64,000 nucleotides of DNA from Actinoplanes couchii (GTDB taxonomy: Bacteria; Actinomycetota; Actinomycetes; Mycobacteriales; Micromonosporaceae). Location of the stretch: NCBI RefSeq assembly GCF_016862075.1, contig NZ_BOMG01000110.1, positions 1 through 64,000 of the forward strand, in the 5' to 3' direction. Positions 8,084 through 16,435 of the stretch are shown here, in pieces; the stretch's first letter is position 1, and each line of letters opens with the position of its first letter. Made by a program: the position numbers and the translations under genes. A model generated the notes under the pieces. It saw nothing but the letters and a program-made list of their open reading frames with translations. It had not been told where the DNA came from and ran no database searches.

Positions 8084-8953
8084 ATGGGCCTCAAGCACGT
8101 TGCTGCCGTCGCGGCACTATCCACATCGCTGATCCTGGCGAACGCGATCCCGGCCGCGGCCGCCGCCGACGAACAGGCGCCGAAGATCGGCATCACCTCG
8201 AGCACCCTGTTCGGGCCGGGCCGCAACGAGCTGGTCGCCACGATCAGTGACGACACCGCCGTCACCCGGATCGAGTGGTTCATCGACGGGGCGGTGCGGT
8301 CGACCGCAACCCGGTTCTACTACGACTTCGGCACCCGCAGCCGCAACCTGACCGTTCAGGTCAAGGCCTGGGACGCGGCGGGCAACGTGACGACGCTCCG
8401 GTTCATCGTCACCGTCGATGCCGCCGCGCCGACCGTGACAGGGGTCAGCCCGGCCGCCGGTGCGCTGGTCAGGAGCCGGCAGATCACCAGCGTGATCCGG
8501 GTTGCCGACCCCGCCGGGGCAGACGGGTTCCTGTTCGGCGGCAGCCCGGTCCAGGCCGGGAACGGCACCCTGCGATCCACCCTGAAAGTCGACCGGGACG
8601 GCCGGGCCGAACTGCTCTGGGGCGTGTGGGACTCCCGGGGCAACGAGCGCACGGTCAAGCGCAGCGTGATCGTCGACACCACCAAACCGGCACTGACCGT
8701 GACCAAGGCGCCGAAGAACAAGGCGAAGGTCAAGGGCACGCTCAAGGTCACCGCGTCGGCCACGGACAAGAACGGGATCGCCCGGGTCGAACTGCTGATC
8801 AACGGCAAGGTGGTCGCCACCGACACCAAGGCGGCCTACTCGTTCTCGATCAACACCAGGAAGTTCGGCAAGAAGATCAAATTCCAGTTGCGGGCGTACG
8901 ACCGGGCAGGCAACGTCCGCACCACCGCTGCCCGCAACTGGGTCAGGATTTGA
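8084..8953 (+). CDS. Secreted multi-domain Ig-like protein
   Basis: The 289-residue protein has a signal peptide ending in AIPAAAAA and then three Ig/fibronectin-like beta-sandwich repeats. These are marked by repeated patterns such as VQVKAWDAAGNV, ELLWGVWDSRGN and FQLRAYDRAGNV, at about residues 90, 180 and 270. Such modules serve as surface or extracellular binding domains. No enzyme domain is fused. It converges on the YcxB-like membrane gene, overlapping by 11 bases. It starts at ATG 8084. Its function is unknown. Confidence 0.8.
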   Translation: MGLKHVAAVAALSTSLILANAIPAAAAADEQAPKIGITSSTLFGPGRNELVATISDDTAVTRIEWFIDGAVRSTATRFYYDFGTRSRNLTVQVKAWDAAGNVTTLRFIVTVDAAAPTVTGVSPAAGALVRSRQITSVIRVADPAGADGFLFGGSPVQAGNGTLRSTLKVDRDGRAELLWGVWDSRGNERTVKRSVIVDTTKPALTVTKAPKNKAKVKGTLKVTASATDKNGIARVELLINGKVVATDTKAAYSFSINTRKFGKKIKFQLRAYDRAGNVRTTAARNWVRI

Positions 8954-9404
8954 CCTTCACCGGGGCCGTCGCCAGGAACGCGTCGATGGTGGCCTGATCC
9001 TCCGGGCTGAACGCGGCCCGGGGCAGCACCGCCTGCATCGCGCCGGTCTTCAGCAGCCAGCCGTGCTTGGTGACCTTCACCCAGGTCAGACCGGCCCAGG
9101 CCAGCCGCGACTCGGCCTGCGCCGCCCGGGTGTGCAGCTCCGTCTCGTTGAGCACGTAGTGCACCGGCTCGGCCAGGATCTGCTGCTGCTGCCGCCAGGT
9201 CAGGAACGCGATCAGCTCCGGGAAGACGATCACCAGCGGCATGGCGTACATCCAGGGGCTGTCCTTGCCCGTGTCGGTGGTCAGCAGCAGCAGAAGGATC
9301 CCGCTGCCGCTGACCCACATCGCGAAGCGGGCCTTACCGAGTGCCGCCATAGTGAGCCGGCGGAATGTCGAATAGGTGTGCTGGAAGGTCCCCGTGATGT
9401 TCAC
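8943..9404 (-). CDS. Small membrane protein, YcxB-like C-terminal region
   Basis: The 153-residue protein has two adjacent hydrophobic segments (about residues 28-65, MWVSGSGILLLLL and MYAMPLVIVFPELIAFL). A soluble C-terminal part follows with the pattern of YcxB-like domains (LAWAGLTWVKVTKHGWLL, then a run ending AFSPEDQATIDAFL). The function of the family is unknown. The GTG at 9404 is used; an ATG at 9350 is an alternative start. It lies 19 bases downstream of the XPB helicase gene on the same strand and may be co-transcribed with it. Confidence 0.65.
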   Translation of the reverse strand: MNITGTFQHTYSTFRRLTMAALGKARFAMWVSGSGILLLLLTTDTGKDSPWMYAMPLVIVFPELIAFLTWRQQQQILAEPVHYVLNETELHTRAAQAESRLAWAGLTWVKVTKHGWLLKTGAMQAVLPRAAFSPEDQATIDAFLATAPVKVKS

Positions 9405-9423
9405 CGCACGAAGAGTAGGGCAG

Positions 9424-11088
9424 TTAGTCGATCTTGGGCAGGGGCGGGCCGAGCACGTCATCCGCATCGACGATCTTGTACGCGTAGCCCTGCTCGGCCA
9501 GGAACCGCTGCCGGTGCGCGGCGTAATCGGTGTCGATCGTGTCCCGCGACACCACCGTGTAGAAGTGCGCCTGCCGCCCGTCACCCTTCGGCCGCAGCAC
9601 CCGGCCCAGCCGCTGCGCCTCCTCCTGCCGGGAACCGAACGTGCCCGACACCTGGACCGCCACCGCCGCCTCCGGCAGATCGATCGAGAAGTTGCCCACC
9701 TTCGACAGCACCAGCGTCCGCAACGAACCGTCCCGGAACGCGTCGAACAGCCGCTCCCGCTCCTTGTTCGTCGTCGAACCCTGCACGATCGGCGCATCCA
9801 GGAACTCGCCCAGCTCGTGCAACTGGTCCAGGAACCCCCCGATCACCAGCACCTGCTCGTCCGGGTGCTTGTCCACCAGCGCCTTCACCACAGGCAGTTT
9901 CGTCCGGGCGGTGGCCGCCACCCGGTACCGCTCCTCGGCCTCGGTCACCGCGTACGACATCCGCTCGGTATCGGTCAGGGTGACCCGGACCTCGACACAC
10001 TCCGCCGGGGCGATCCAGCCCTGCGCCTCGATGTCCTTCCACGGGGCGTCGTAACGCTTCGGGCCGATCAGCGAGAAGACGTCACCCTCCCGGCCGTCCT
10101 CCCGGACCAGCGTCGCCGTCAGCCCCAGCCGCCGCCGCGCCTGCAGATCGGCGGTGAACCGGAAGATCGGCGCCGGCAGCAGGTGTACCTCGTCGTAGAC
10201 GACCAGACCCCAGTCCCGCGCCCCGAACAGGTCCAGATGGGTGAACGCGCCACCCCGCCGCGACGTCAGCACCTGGTACGTCGCGATCGTGACCGGACGG
10301 ATCTCCTTACGCTCGCCGCTGTACTCGCCGATCTCGTCCTCGGTCAGCGTCGTGCGCGCCAGCAGCTCCCGCTTCCACTGCCGGCCGGCCACCGTGTTCG
10401 TCACCAGGATCAGCGTCGTCGCCTTCGCCGTCGCCATGGCCGCCGCCCCGACCAGGGTCTTTCCCGCGCCACATGGCAGCACCACGACCCCGGACCCGCC
10501 GGCCCAGAAACCATCGACGGCCTCTTGCTGGTACGACCGGAGAGTCCAGCCGTCCTCCCTCAACTCGATCGGGTGGGCCTCCCCGTCGACGTAACCCGCC
10601 AGGTCCTCGGCCGGCCAGCCCAGCTTCAACAGCGCCTGCTTGAGACGCCCCCGCTCCGAACCGTGCACCAGGATCGTGTCGTCGTCGACCTTGGCGCCGA
10701 GCATGCCCGCCAGCTTCTTCGACTTCGCCACCTCGACCAGCACGATCCGGTCCAGACCACGCAGGACCAGGCCGTGCACCGGGTCGTTCAGCAGCTGCAG
10801 CCGCCCGTACCGGTCCATCGTCTCGGCCACGTCCACCAGCAACGCGTGCGGCACCGGGTACCGCGAGAACTTGATCAGCGAGTCGACGACGCTCTCCGCG
10901 TCGTGCCCCGCCGCCCGTGAATTCCACAACCCCAACGGCGTCAGCCGATAGGTGTGCACATGCTCCGGAGACCGCTCCAGCTCCGCGAACGGCGCAATGG
11001 CCATCCGGCAGGCCTGCGAATCCGGGTGATCAACCTCCAGGAGCAGAGTCTTGTCCGACTGCACGATCAGTGGTCCGCCGCCGCTCAC
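9424..11088 (-). CDS. XPB/Rad25-type DNA repair helicase
   Basis: The 554-residue protein is a bacterial XPB homologue, a 3'-5' superfamily 2 DNA helicase. Residues 1-170 form the damage-recognition-like N-terminal region. Then come Walker A (PCGAGKT, about 205-211), the DEVH box, the RED motif (VREDGRE) and the C-terminal helicase lobe with QRLGRVLRP (motif VI). GTG 11088 is preferred because a GGAGG lies eight bases upstream; GTG 11094 is also in frame but too close to it. In M. tuberculosis the homologue (Rv0861c) sits next to the helicase-associated protein; here the two are separated by an Rpn-like gene. It probably acts in excision repair or transcription-linked repair. Confidence 0.92.
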   Translation of the reverse strand: MSGGGPLIVQSDKTLLLEVDHPDSQACRMAIAPFAELERSPEHVHTYRLTPLGLWNSRAAGHDAESVVDSLIKFSRYPVPHALLVDVAETMDRYGRLQLLNDPVHGLVLRGLDRIVLVEVAKSKKLAGMLGAKVDDDTILVHGSERGRLKQALLKLGWPAEDLAGYVDGEAHPIELREDGWTLRSYQQEAVDGFWAGGSGVVVLPCGAGKTLVGAAAMATAKATTLILVTNTVAGRQWKRELLARTTLTEDEIGEYSGERKEIRPVTIATYQVLTSRRGGAFTHLDLFGARDWGLVVYDEVHLLPAPIFRFTADLQARRRLGLTATLVREDGREGDVFSLIGPKRYDAPWKDIEAQGWIAPAECVEVRVTLTDTERMSYAVTEAEERYRVAATARTKLPVVKALVDKHPDEQVLVIGGFLDQLHELGEFLDAPIVQGSTTNKERERLFDAFRDGSLRTLVLSKVGNFSIDLPEAAVAVQVSGTFGSRQEEAQRLGRVLRPKGDGRQAHFYTVVSRDTIDTDYAAHRQRFLAEQGYAYKIVDADDVLGPPLPKID

Positions 11089-11268
11089 GCGCACACCCTC
11101 CGAGAAGCCAAAAGTCGACCCTCAAGTGTGCCACGAATCCCGCCGACAACCGTTCCCCTCCAACCGGTGTCGGTATGGGGGAGGGGACCAGGCCACCGCG
11201 AGGTCGCTGTGTGACCGAGGTCTCATGCAACCTGAAGATCCCCTGGAGCGTGTATCAGGCGACGAGGT

Positions 11269-11304
11269 GCGGGCGGTGCCACTTATCGGGGGTGCACCGC
11301 CCGC
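11269..11304. terminator. Hairpin terminator between rpn-like gene and helicase gene
   Basis: Perfect 11-base arms (gcgggcggtgc and gcaccgcccgc) surround a 14-base loop, 12 bases beyond the stop codon of the rpn-like gene. There is no long T run, as is usual in actinobacteria. It likely ends transcription of the rpn-like gene before the helicase gene. Confidence 0.6.
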
Positions 11305-11316
11305 CGCCCCGTTTGG

Positions 11317-12132
11317 TCAGGCGTCTCGGCCGGCGAGGGCCTTCAGCTGGTCCAGATCGTCGAAGGCGGCCCGCTGGACCGACGTCTCAGAATCCGCTTC
11401 GAGGAGTGCCTTGGCGATCAGCTCCGCTTGGCGCCGGTTGAGACCTCGATGTTCGAGATTCTTCACAGTGTTGGTGTGAGCCGACTCGGCGAGGCCCTTT
11501 GTGCGGCCTTCCTCGACGAACTCCTCTGCCCACGTGAGTTCGCTGATGCTGTCCTGCGACATGTTGGCCTCCCTCAAGGCTCTCTCGATATCTTCCCGCT
11601 TCATCACCACGGAGGCAAAGGTCAGCGTCGTGTTGACCAAGTCCTGAGCTCGGAATCCCGGTTCAACCGATGTCACGATGTGCATGACTTTCACCAGGCG
11701 CTGTCCATGAGACTCGCCGTCGCCGACGGGGGCGAGCATGGACCAGGGGGCCTTCACTGGATCACTGAGCGCCTCTTCGGGGTCGAGGTCGCGGGCATAG
11801 TGGGTCTCGAATTCGAAGTACAGGTCGGGTGGCTCATCGATCCGTGACGGGGACGTCCCCTCGCCCAGAACGATGACATGTTGGTGGATCTTCTTGTCCG
11901 CGTAATCCGGTTCAACCCGTAGAAGGCTGCGGTAGATCAGCATCCGATCCGCCATCGTCGGATCGGCTCGGCGCTGGAACTCGAAGTGAAGGACCTGATC
12001 GTCGCCGGTCAGGACCAGGTCGGCGTTTCGGCGATCGACATGGATCGCGGTCAAGTTCAGCTCGGTGGCTCCATGCCCGGTTCTGGCCGGTACATCGATG
12101 CCGAAGACCTGGCCGAACCGGACAGGATCCAT
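11317..12132 (-). CDS. Rpn/PD-(D/E)XK nuclease-transposase family protein
   Basis: The 271-residue protein matches the Rpn/YhgA-like group, PD-(D/E)XK nucleases linked to recombination and originally annotated as transposases. The likely metal-binding core is the ADLVL strand followed by LHFEFQRRADPTM and a YRSLLR helix at about residues 38-70, a pattern conserved in this group. A charged helical C-terminus follows (WAEEFVEEGRTKGLAE, then LIAKALL). Base composition is visibly less GC-rich than its neighbours. The ATG at 12132 is the only start before an in-frame stop, but it lacks a good ribosome binding site. It separates two genes normally adjacent, and hairpins lie on both sides, which suggests insertion. 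Confidence 0.7.
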   Translation of the reverse strand: MDPVRFGQVFGIDVPARTGHGATELNLTAIHVDRRNADLVLTGDDQVLHFEFQRRADPTMADRMLIYRSLLRVEPDYADKKIHQHVIVLGEGTSPSRIDEPPDLYFEFETHYARDLDPEEALSDPVKAPWSMLAPVGDGESHGQRLVKVMHIVTSVEPGFRAQDLVNTTLTFASVVMKREDIERALREANMSQDSISELTWAEEFVEEGRTKGLAESAHTNTVKNLEHRGLNRRQAELIAKALLEADSETSVQRAAFDDLDQLKALAGRDA

Positions 12133-12205
12133 GTTGGCGATCCGTTTGGAGCTGACGTCGTATTGATTTGTTGCGAGTGCGATGGTGCTGCCCTCCCCAT
12201 TGAAA

Positions 12206-12257
12206 GCATGCGACTACCTGACTCGAACATATAGATTCGGGTCAGGTAGTCGCAAGC
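12206..12257. repeat. Long inverted repeat after the helicase-associated gene
   Basis: Two 19-base arms (12209-12227 and 12236-12254) match at 18 positions, with an 8-base AT-rich loop (catataga). The stem extends three more pairs beyond one mismatch. It lies 15 bases past the stop codon of the gene ending at 12272 and upstream of the rpn-like gene. It could be a terminator without a T run or the edge of an inserted element. Confidence 0.75.
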
Positions 12258-12271
12258 TACTAGGTTCGGGA

Positions 12272-14641
12272 CTACTCTTCCGTGACTGCTGCGGTGATTC
12301 TGTGCAGGGCGAACGTGTGCAGGGACTCGCCCCGTTCGTCTTCTGCTCTCAGGTAACCGGCGCTCATCGACACCGGGCGTACCAGGCGGGACAGGGTGGC
12401 TCCGTGGGAGTCGACGTAACCGACCCACACCCGGGCCTTGTCGCGGACCGCCTGCTGGAGGACCGCCATCGCCTGGGTGTGCTGCTGCACCGCCGTCAAA
12501 CCGGGGATGGCCTGGCCGTGGGCCGCCCGGACCGTCACCGGGGCGCGCCGGGCCGCCCGGGTGGCCACGTCGCCCCGGCGTAGCTGTTCGACCACTCCGG
12601 CCAGGCGTGGGCCGGTCAGCAGCGGGGCCGCGGGCTCGGCGATCCGGGCCGAACGGCTCGGGGCGCGGCGGGTCTTGGGCCTGGTCAGGACGGTGGCGCC
12701 GCCGGCGTCCTCGGCCACCGGGGCGTACCCCACCTCCCGCAGCGCGCCCAGCAACCTGGCCACCGGGCGGGGGCTGACCAGCACGGTCGGGGCGATCCGG
12801 CGCATCTCCAGGGTGCCCAGCCGCTTGTCGGCCACCACCTCCGCCAGCAGCGCCTCGTCGTCGCTGCGCAGGTAGGAACCGGCCGAGCCGCTGCGCAGGC
12901 CGCCGTGTCGCCGGGCGGCGTCGTCGATCAGGTAGGTGAGGGTCTGCGGTACCGGGGTGCGGGACCGTCTGCGGAACAGATCGTGCAGGTCGGCGGCCTG
13001 ATAGCCGACGTCGAAGGCGCGCCGGACGCTGGCGGGGGTGACCCGGAAGACGCTGGCGCCGCCGGCCGACTCGGGTTCGGCGAGCACGTCCAGTTCGCCG
13101 GCCAGCTCCGGCTCGGGCGGGCCGGGCACGACCACCGTCAGGTCGGCCTGCACCAGGATGTGGTCGACGGGTTCCGGCAGCAGCTGGTCCAGGGTGCGGA
13201 CCGCGTCGGCGTGGCTGTCCTCCGGGTGCAGCACCCCGAGCGGGTCGTCGCCGTCGTCGCCGGGGCCGGTCAAGAGCACGCGGCTGTACGAGGTGAGAGC
13301 CCCGAGCCCGGTGATGCCCAGCATCGCGGCGCCGGCCCACGCGTCCCGGTGTGCCGCCTCCCGGCCGCGGGATCGGCGGGGCGCCTGCCAGGTGAGCAGG
13401 CCGAGCAGCGCGTCGACGGGTGGCGCGGTGCCGGGGTCGAGGTCACCGAGGACGGCCAGGGCCTCCCGGCGGGCCTGGGGCGCTCCGGCCCGTTCGGCGT
13501 CGGGGGCGAGCGCGTTGATCGGGCGGTCCCGTTCGTCACGTCTGCCGATCAGGCCGGGCTGGCGGGTCATGGCGAGCCAGGCGCGGGCGAGGGCCGCCCA
13601 GCGGTGGGCGATCCCGGTCGAGCGCCACAGGTCGTACTGCCCGGTCGGCAGGAAGTTGTCGGCCCCGGTGCCGTTCTCGGATTCGCCGAGCAGCCCGGCC
13701 GCGTACGTCGTCTCCACCAGCAGAGCCGCGCCGGCTTCGTCGATGCCCGCCGCTTTGGCCAGCCGTTTCAGGTCACGGACGCCGAGTCCGCCGGTACGCA
13801 GCACCGGGGCCGGCTCGGTGGCCAGGGCCTCCAGCAGCGCCTCGGTGGCGCGTACCGCCTCCATGGTCTGCCCGGCCCCGGCGGAGTCGGCGGACCGCGG
13901 GTCGCGGGCCGGGCCGTCGAGGACCGGCGCGACCGGGCGCAGCACCCCGAGCGGGCCGGTGTCCCGGCGCAGCAGCATGCCGACCTCGCGGGGGAGTTCG
14001 ACGAGTTCGCCGTCGGGGCGCGGGGCCCGCCCGGCTTCCGAGACCGGGACGAGGACGTGCTGGTCGACGAGCCAGCGGACCGGCTCGGCGACGCTGTCCC
14101 GGTTGAGGGCGCCGACCGGGGGACCGGCGGCGAGCCGGTCCAGGACCGCGCGGGCGCCGGGTGGCGCGGCCAGCACGGTGCGCCGGAGCTTGGCCCGGTC
14201 CGCACAGAGGGCGGCGGCCTGCGGGTCCAGGAAGTCGGCGGGCCGGCCGAGCCCGGCGGGGTACGGCGAGGTGACCTCGTCGACGGCGCCGACGACGTGC
14301 AGCGCCTCGGGCGGCCCGTGCAGCAGGAACCGGACCCGCAGGCGGTCGATCGCGGCCCGCGCGTCCTCGGCGACGTCCTCGCCGGCGAGCTGCAGGATGT
14401 CGTCGACCGAGGTCAGGGCGGTGTCGGCGGCCCGGCTCAGGCGGGCCGCGTCGAGGACGGTGAGAGTGAACTCGTCGAGGCCGTCGAGACAGCGGGCGAC
14501 GGAGTTACGGGACTGGGCGCGTACGGCGAGGGCCGAGATGTCGGCGGGCACCGGGACGACGAGGTCGGGGCGCAACTGTATGAGCGCGCCCAGCGCCTCG
14601 TCGGGCAGCGACCGGAGTTGATCGGCAAATGTGGTGGCCAT
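12272..14641 (-). CDS. Helicase-associated domain protein, XPB partner
   Basis: This 789-residue protein belongs to the actinobacterial helicase C-terminal/XPB-associated family (Rv0862c type, from memory). It has no Walker motifs. The N-terminal half is helical (FADQLRSLPDEALGALIQLR and following winged-helix-like segments). The region around residues 490-640 resembles the N-terminal domain of XPB (HILVQADLTVVVPG, LLAEVVADKRLGTLEMRRI). A WYL-like C-terminus follows (ARVWVGYVDSHGATLSRLVRPVS). ATG 14641 is preferred over an upstream TTG at 14650. It probably works with the XPB-type helicase; the two are separated only by the rpn-like gene. Confidence 0.8.
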   Translation of the reverse strand: MATTFADQLRSLPDEALGALIQLRPDLVVPVPADISALAVRAQSRNSVARCLDGLDEFTLTVLDAARLSRAADTALTSVDDILQLAGEDVAEDARAAIDRLRVRFLLHGPPEALHVVGAVDEVTSPYPAGLGRPADFLDPQAAALCADRAKLRRTVLAAPPGARAVLDRLAAGPPVGALNRDSVAEPVRWLVDQHVLVPVSEAGRAPRPDGELVELPREVGMLLRRDTGPLGVLRPVAPVLDGPARDPRSADSAGAGQTMEAVRATEALLEALATEPAPVLRTGGLGVRDLKRLAKAAGIDEAGAALLVETTYAAGLLGESENGTGADNFLPTGQYDLWRSTGIAHRWAALARAWLAMTRQPGLIGRRDERDRPINALAPDAERAGAPQARREALAVLGDLDPGTAPPVDALLGLLTWQAPRRSRGREAAHRDAWAGAAMLGITGLGALTSYSRVLLTGPGDDGDDPLGVLHPEDSHADAVRTLDQLLPEPVDHILVQADLTVVVPGPPEPELAGELDVLAEPESAGGASVFRVTPASVRRAFDVGYQAADLHDLFRRRSRTPVPQTLTYLIDDAARRHGGLRSGSAGSYLRSDDEALLAEVVADKRLGTLEMRRIAPTVLVSPRPVARLLGALREVGYAPVAEDAGGATVLTRPKTRRAPSRSARIAEPAAPLLTGPRLAGVVEQLRRGDVATRAARRAPVTVRAAHGQAIPGLTAVQQHTQAMAVLQQAVRDKARVWVGYVDSHGATLSRLVRPVSMSAGYLRAEDERGESLHTFALHRITAAVTEE

Positions 14642-14721
14642 CGTCTTCAACGCTAACGTTCATGGGACCATGGTGTCGGGTCCGGGCGTGGCCGGACCTC
14701 ACTTCACGAGGAGGACCGAAA

Positions 14722-14922
14722 GTGGCGAAGCCCAAGACCGCCGGCAGCTCGACGCCGTCGAATGAGCAACCCGGGCTGCGCGGAGTGGACATGAAGGGGC
14801 ACCTCGAGGTCTCGGAGCTCCTGTCCGACCGTGCCGCCGCCCCGTCCCCCTTCGGAGACGACCTGACGTTCCCTCTTCCGGTGGAGAGCCTGAGCTACCG
14901 GGCGGCCAGCCGGCACCCCTGA
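14722..14922 (+). CDS. Small protein of 66 residues, unknown function
   Basis: A strong GAGGAGGA ribosome binding site lies about ten bases before the GTG at 14722. The product begins VAKPKTAGSSTPSNEQPGLR, has an acidic middle (HLEVSELLSDR), a segment FGDDLTFPLPVESLSY and ends RHP. It contains no cysteine, no signal peptide and no membrane segment. It is divergent from the helicase-associated gene and precedes cspB by 133 bases. The good ribosome binding site and proteinlike composition argue that it is real. I do not recognise a family; a regulatory peptide or a modified-peptide precursor are only possibilities. Confidence 0.6.
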   Translation: MAKPKTAGSSTPSNEQPGLRGVDMKGHLEVSELLSDRAAAPSPFGDDLTFPLPVESLSYRAASRHP

Positions 14923-15055
14923 AAACCGGACCTGATCACCGGGATCGGACCGCTGTCCGCCACATAACTCGATGAGATTGCAGTTGGGTCCGGGCCGTCC
15001 GCTGGATAGCCTGGGCGTAAGCGGTTGTGTCCATTGAGTGAAGTTGAGGTCAGCG

Positions 15056-15442
15056 GTGCCCACGGGTCGAGTGAAGTGGTACGACGCTACGAAGGGGTTC
15101 GGATTCGTCACCAGTGACGAGGGCGGAGACGTTTTCCTTCCCAAGGGTGCGCTGCCGGCGGGGGTCACGGAACTGAAAACGGGCCAGCGGGTCGAGTTCG
15201 GCGTCGTGGACAGCCGGAAGGGCGCGCAGGCCATGGGTGTGAAGCTCCTGGACGCCCCACCGTCCCTGGCCGAGTTGCGCCGCCGTCCGGCGGACGAGTT
15301 GGCCAGCATGATCGAAGACATGATCAAGGTCCTGGAGAGCTCGGTGCAGCCGTCGCTGCAGCGCGGGCGCTACCCGGACAAGAAGACCTCACTGAAGATC
15401 GCGCAGCTGGTGCACGCGGTCGCCAGGGAGTTCGAGGTCTGA
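15056..15442 (+). CDS. cspB: Cold-shock domain protein with C-terminal extension
   Basis: The 128-residue protein starts with a cold-shock domain (about residues 1-65) carrying both RNA-binding motifs: KGFGFVTSDEG (RNP1) and DVFLPKGAL (RNP2-like). A helical extension of about 60 residues follows (ELRRRPADELASMIEDMIK). This long form resembles M. tuberculosis CspB (Rv0871, from memory). It binds single-stranded nucleic acid and acts as an RNA chaperone. The GTG at 15056 gives the standard start VPTGRVKWYD; an earlier in-frame GTG at 15038 is less likely. It converges with mqnD. Confidence 0.9.
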   Translation: MPTGRVKWYDATKGFGFVTSDEGGDVFLPKGALPAGVTELKTGQRVEFGVVDSRKGAQAMGVKLLDAPPSLAELRRRPADELASMIEDMIKVLESSVQPSLQRGRYPDKKTSLKIAQLVHAVAREFEV

Positions 15443-15463
15443 GTAGTTATTAGATCTGAGTAG

Positions 15464-16273
15464 TTACAGAAACGACGGCACCGCAGGCGTCAAACCCGCC
15501 GCCGCTGCTCGCCCCAGAAGGGCGTCGGCGGCGGCGAGTCCGTCTTTGCCCAGCTCCAGGGTGAATTCGTTGACGTAGAGCTCGATGTGCTGCCGGACCA
15601 CGGCGGGCTCCATCTCCTGCGCGTTGGCGAGGATGAAGTCCTGGCTGGCGGACGGGTCGAGCCAGCCCTGGCGCAGTGACTCGCGGATCCACTCGGTGGC
15701 GGCGGCCGGGTCGACGGCGCCGCGCTTGGCGAGGATCGCGCCGAGCGGGATCGGCAGGCCGGTGTCGCTCTCCCACCACTCGCCGAGGTCGACGAGAGCG
15801 TTCAGCCCATACCTCGGATAGGTGAACCGGGCCTCGTGGATGACCAGGCCGGCGTCGAAGCGGCCGTCGGCCACCCCGGGCATGATCTGGTGGAACGGCA
15901 CCACCTCGATTTTGGCCGGTCGCTGATCGGCGGCCCAGAGCCGGAAGAGCAGATATGCGGTGGTGCGGTCGCCGGGCACGGCCACGGTCGCGCCGTTCAG
16001 GTCGGTGCGGTCCTTCGTCAGTACGAGCGGACCACAGCCCCGCCCGAGCGCGCCCCCGCAATGCAGCAGCTCGTAGTCGTCCAGCAGCCACGGCAGCGCT
16101 GCGTAACTCACTTTGACCAGGTCGAACCGGCCGTCGAGGGCGGCCGTGTTGGTGACGTCGACGTCGGCGAACGTCAGGTCGACAGGCGGTGCGCCGGGCA
16201 CCAGCCCGTGCACGAGCGCATGGAAGACGAACGTGTCGTTGGGGCAGGGGGAGACCGCCAGGGAGAGCGCCAC
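15464..16273 (-). CDS. mqnD: 1,4-dihydroxy-6-naphthoate synthase
   Basis: The 269-residue periplasmic-binding-protein-like enzyme converts cyclic dehypoxanthinyl futalosine into 1,4-dihydroxy-6-naphthoate in the futalosine pathway to menaquinone. Diagnostic segments are LSLAVSPCPNDTFVFHALV at the N-terminus, KVSYAALPWLL and GLVIHEARFTYPRYGL. The GTG at 16273 is chosen from family length; GTG 16282 is possible. Futalosine hydrolase MqnB is encoded 7 kb away in the same window, which supports the pathway call. The product functions in the cytoplasm. Confidence 0.92.
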   Translation of the reverse strand: MALSLAVSPCPNDTFVFHALVHGLVPGAPPVDLTFADVDVTNTAALDGRFDLVKVSYAALPWLLDDYELLHCGGALGRGCGPLVLTKDRTDLNGATVAVPGDRTTAYLLFRLWAADQRPAKIEVVPFHQIMPGVADGRFDAGLVIHEARFTYPRYGLNALVDLGEWWESDTGLPIPLGAILAKRGAVDPAAATEWIRESLRQGWLDPSASQDFILANAQEMEPAVVRQHIELYVNEFTLELGKDGLAAADALLGRAAAAGLTPAVPSFL

Positions 16274-16435
16274 GACCTCCACGCTAGTCCGTGTCGGTCC
16301 AGGCCGCCCGGGTGCGTGGCGCACGCCGCACACAACTGGTTCAAAAAATATTTACATTCACCTCTGGCTGAAAAGGTGTGGCGCTTCTTACACTCCGTTT
16401 TGTTGGATCAAGTGATCGACCAAAGGGGGTGCCTC

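Noticed and set aside
12905..14656. Open frame of 583 codons on the plus strand
   Set aside because: It is antisense to the helicase-associated gene, with repetitive Gly/Arg/Gln composition and no domain.
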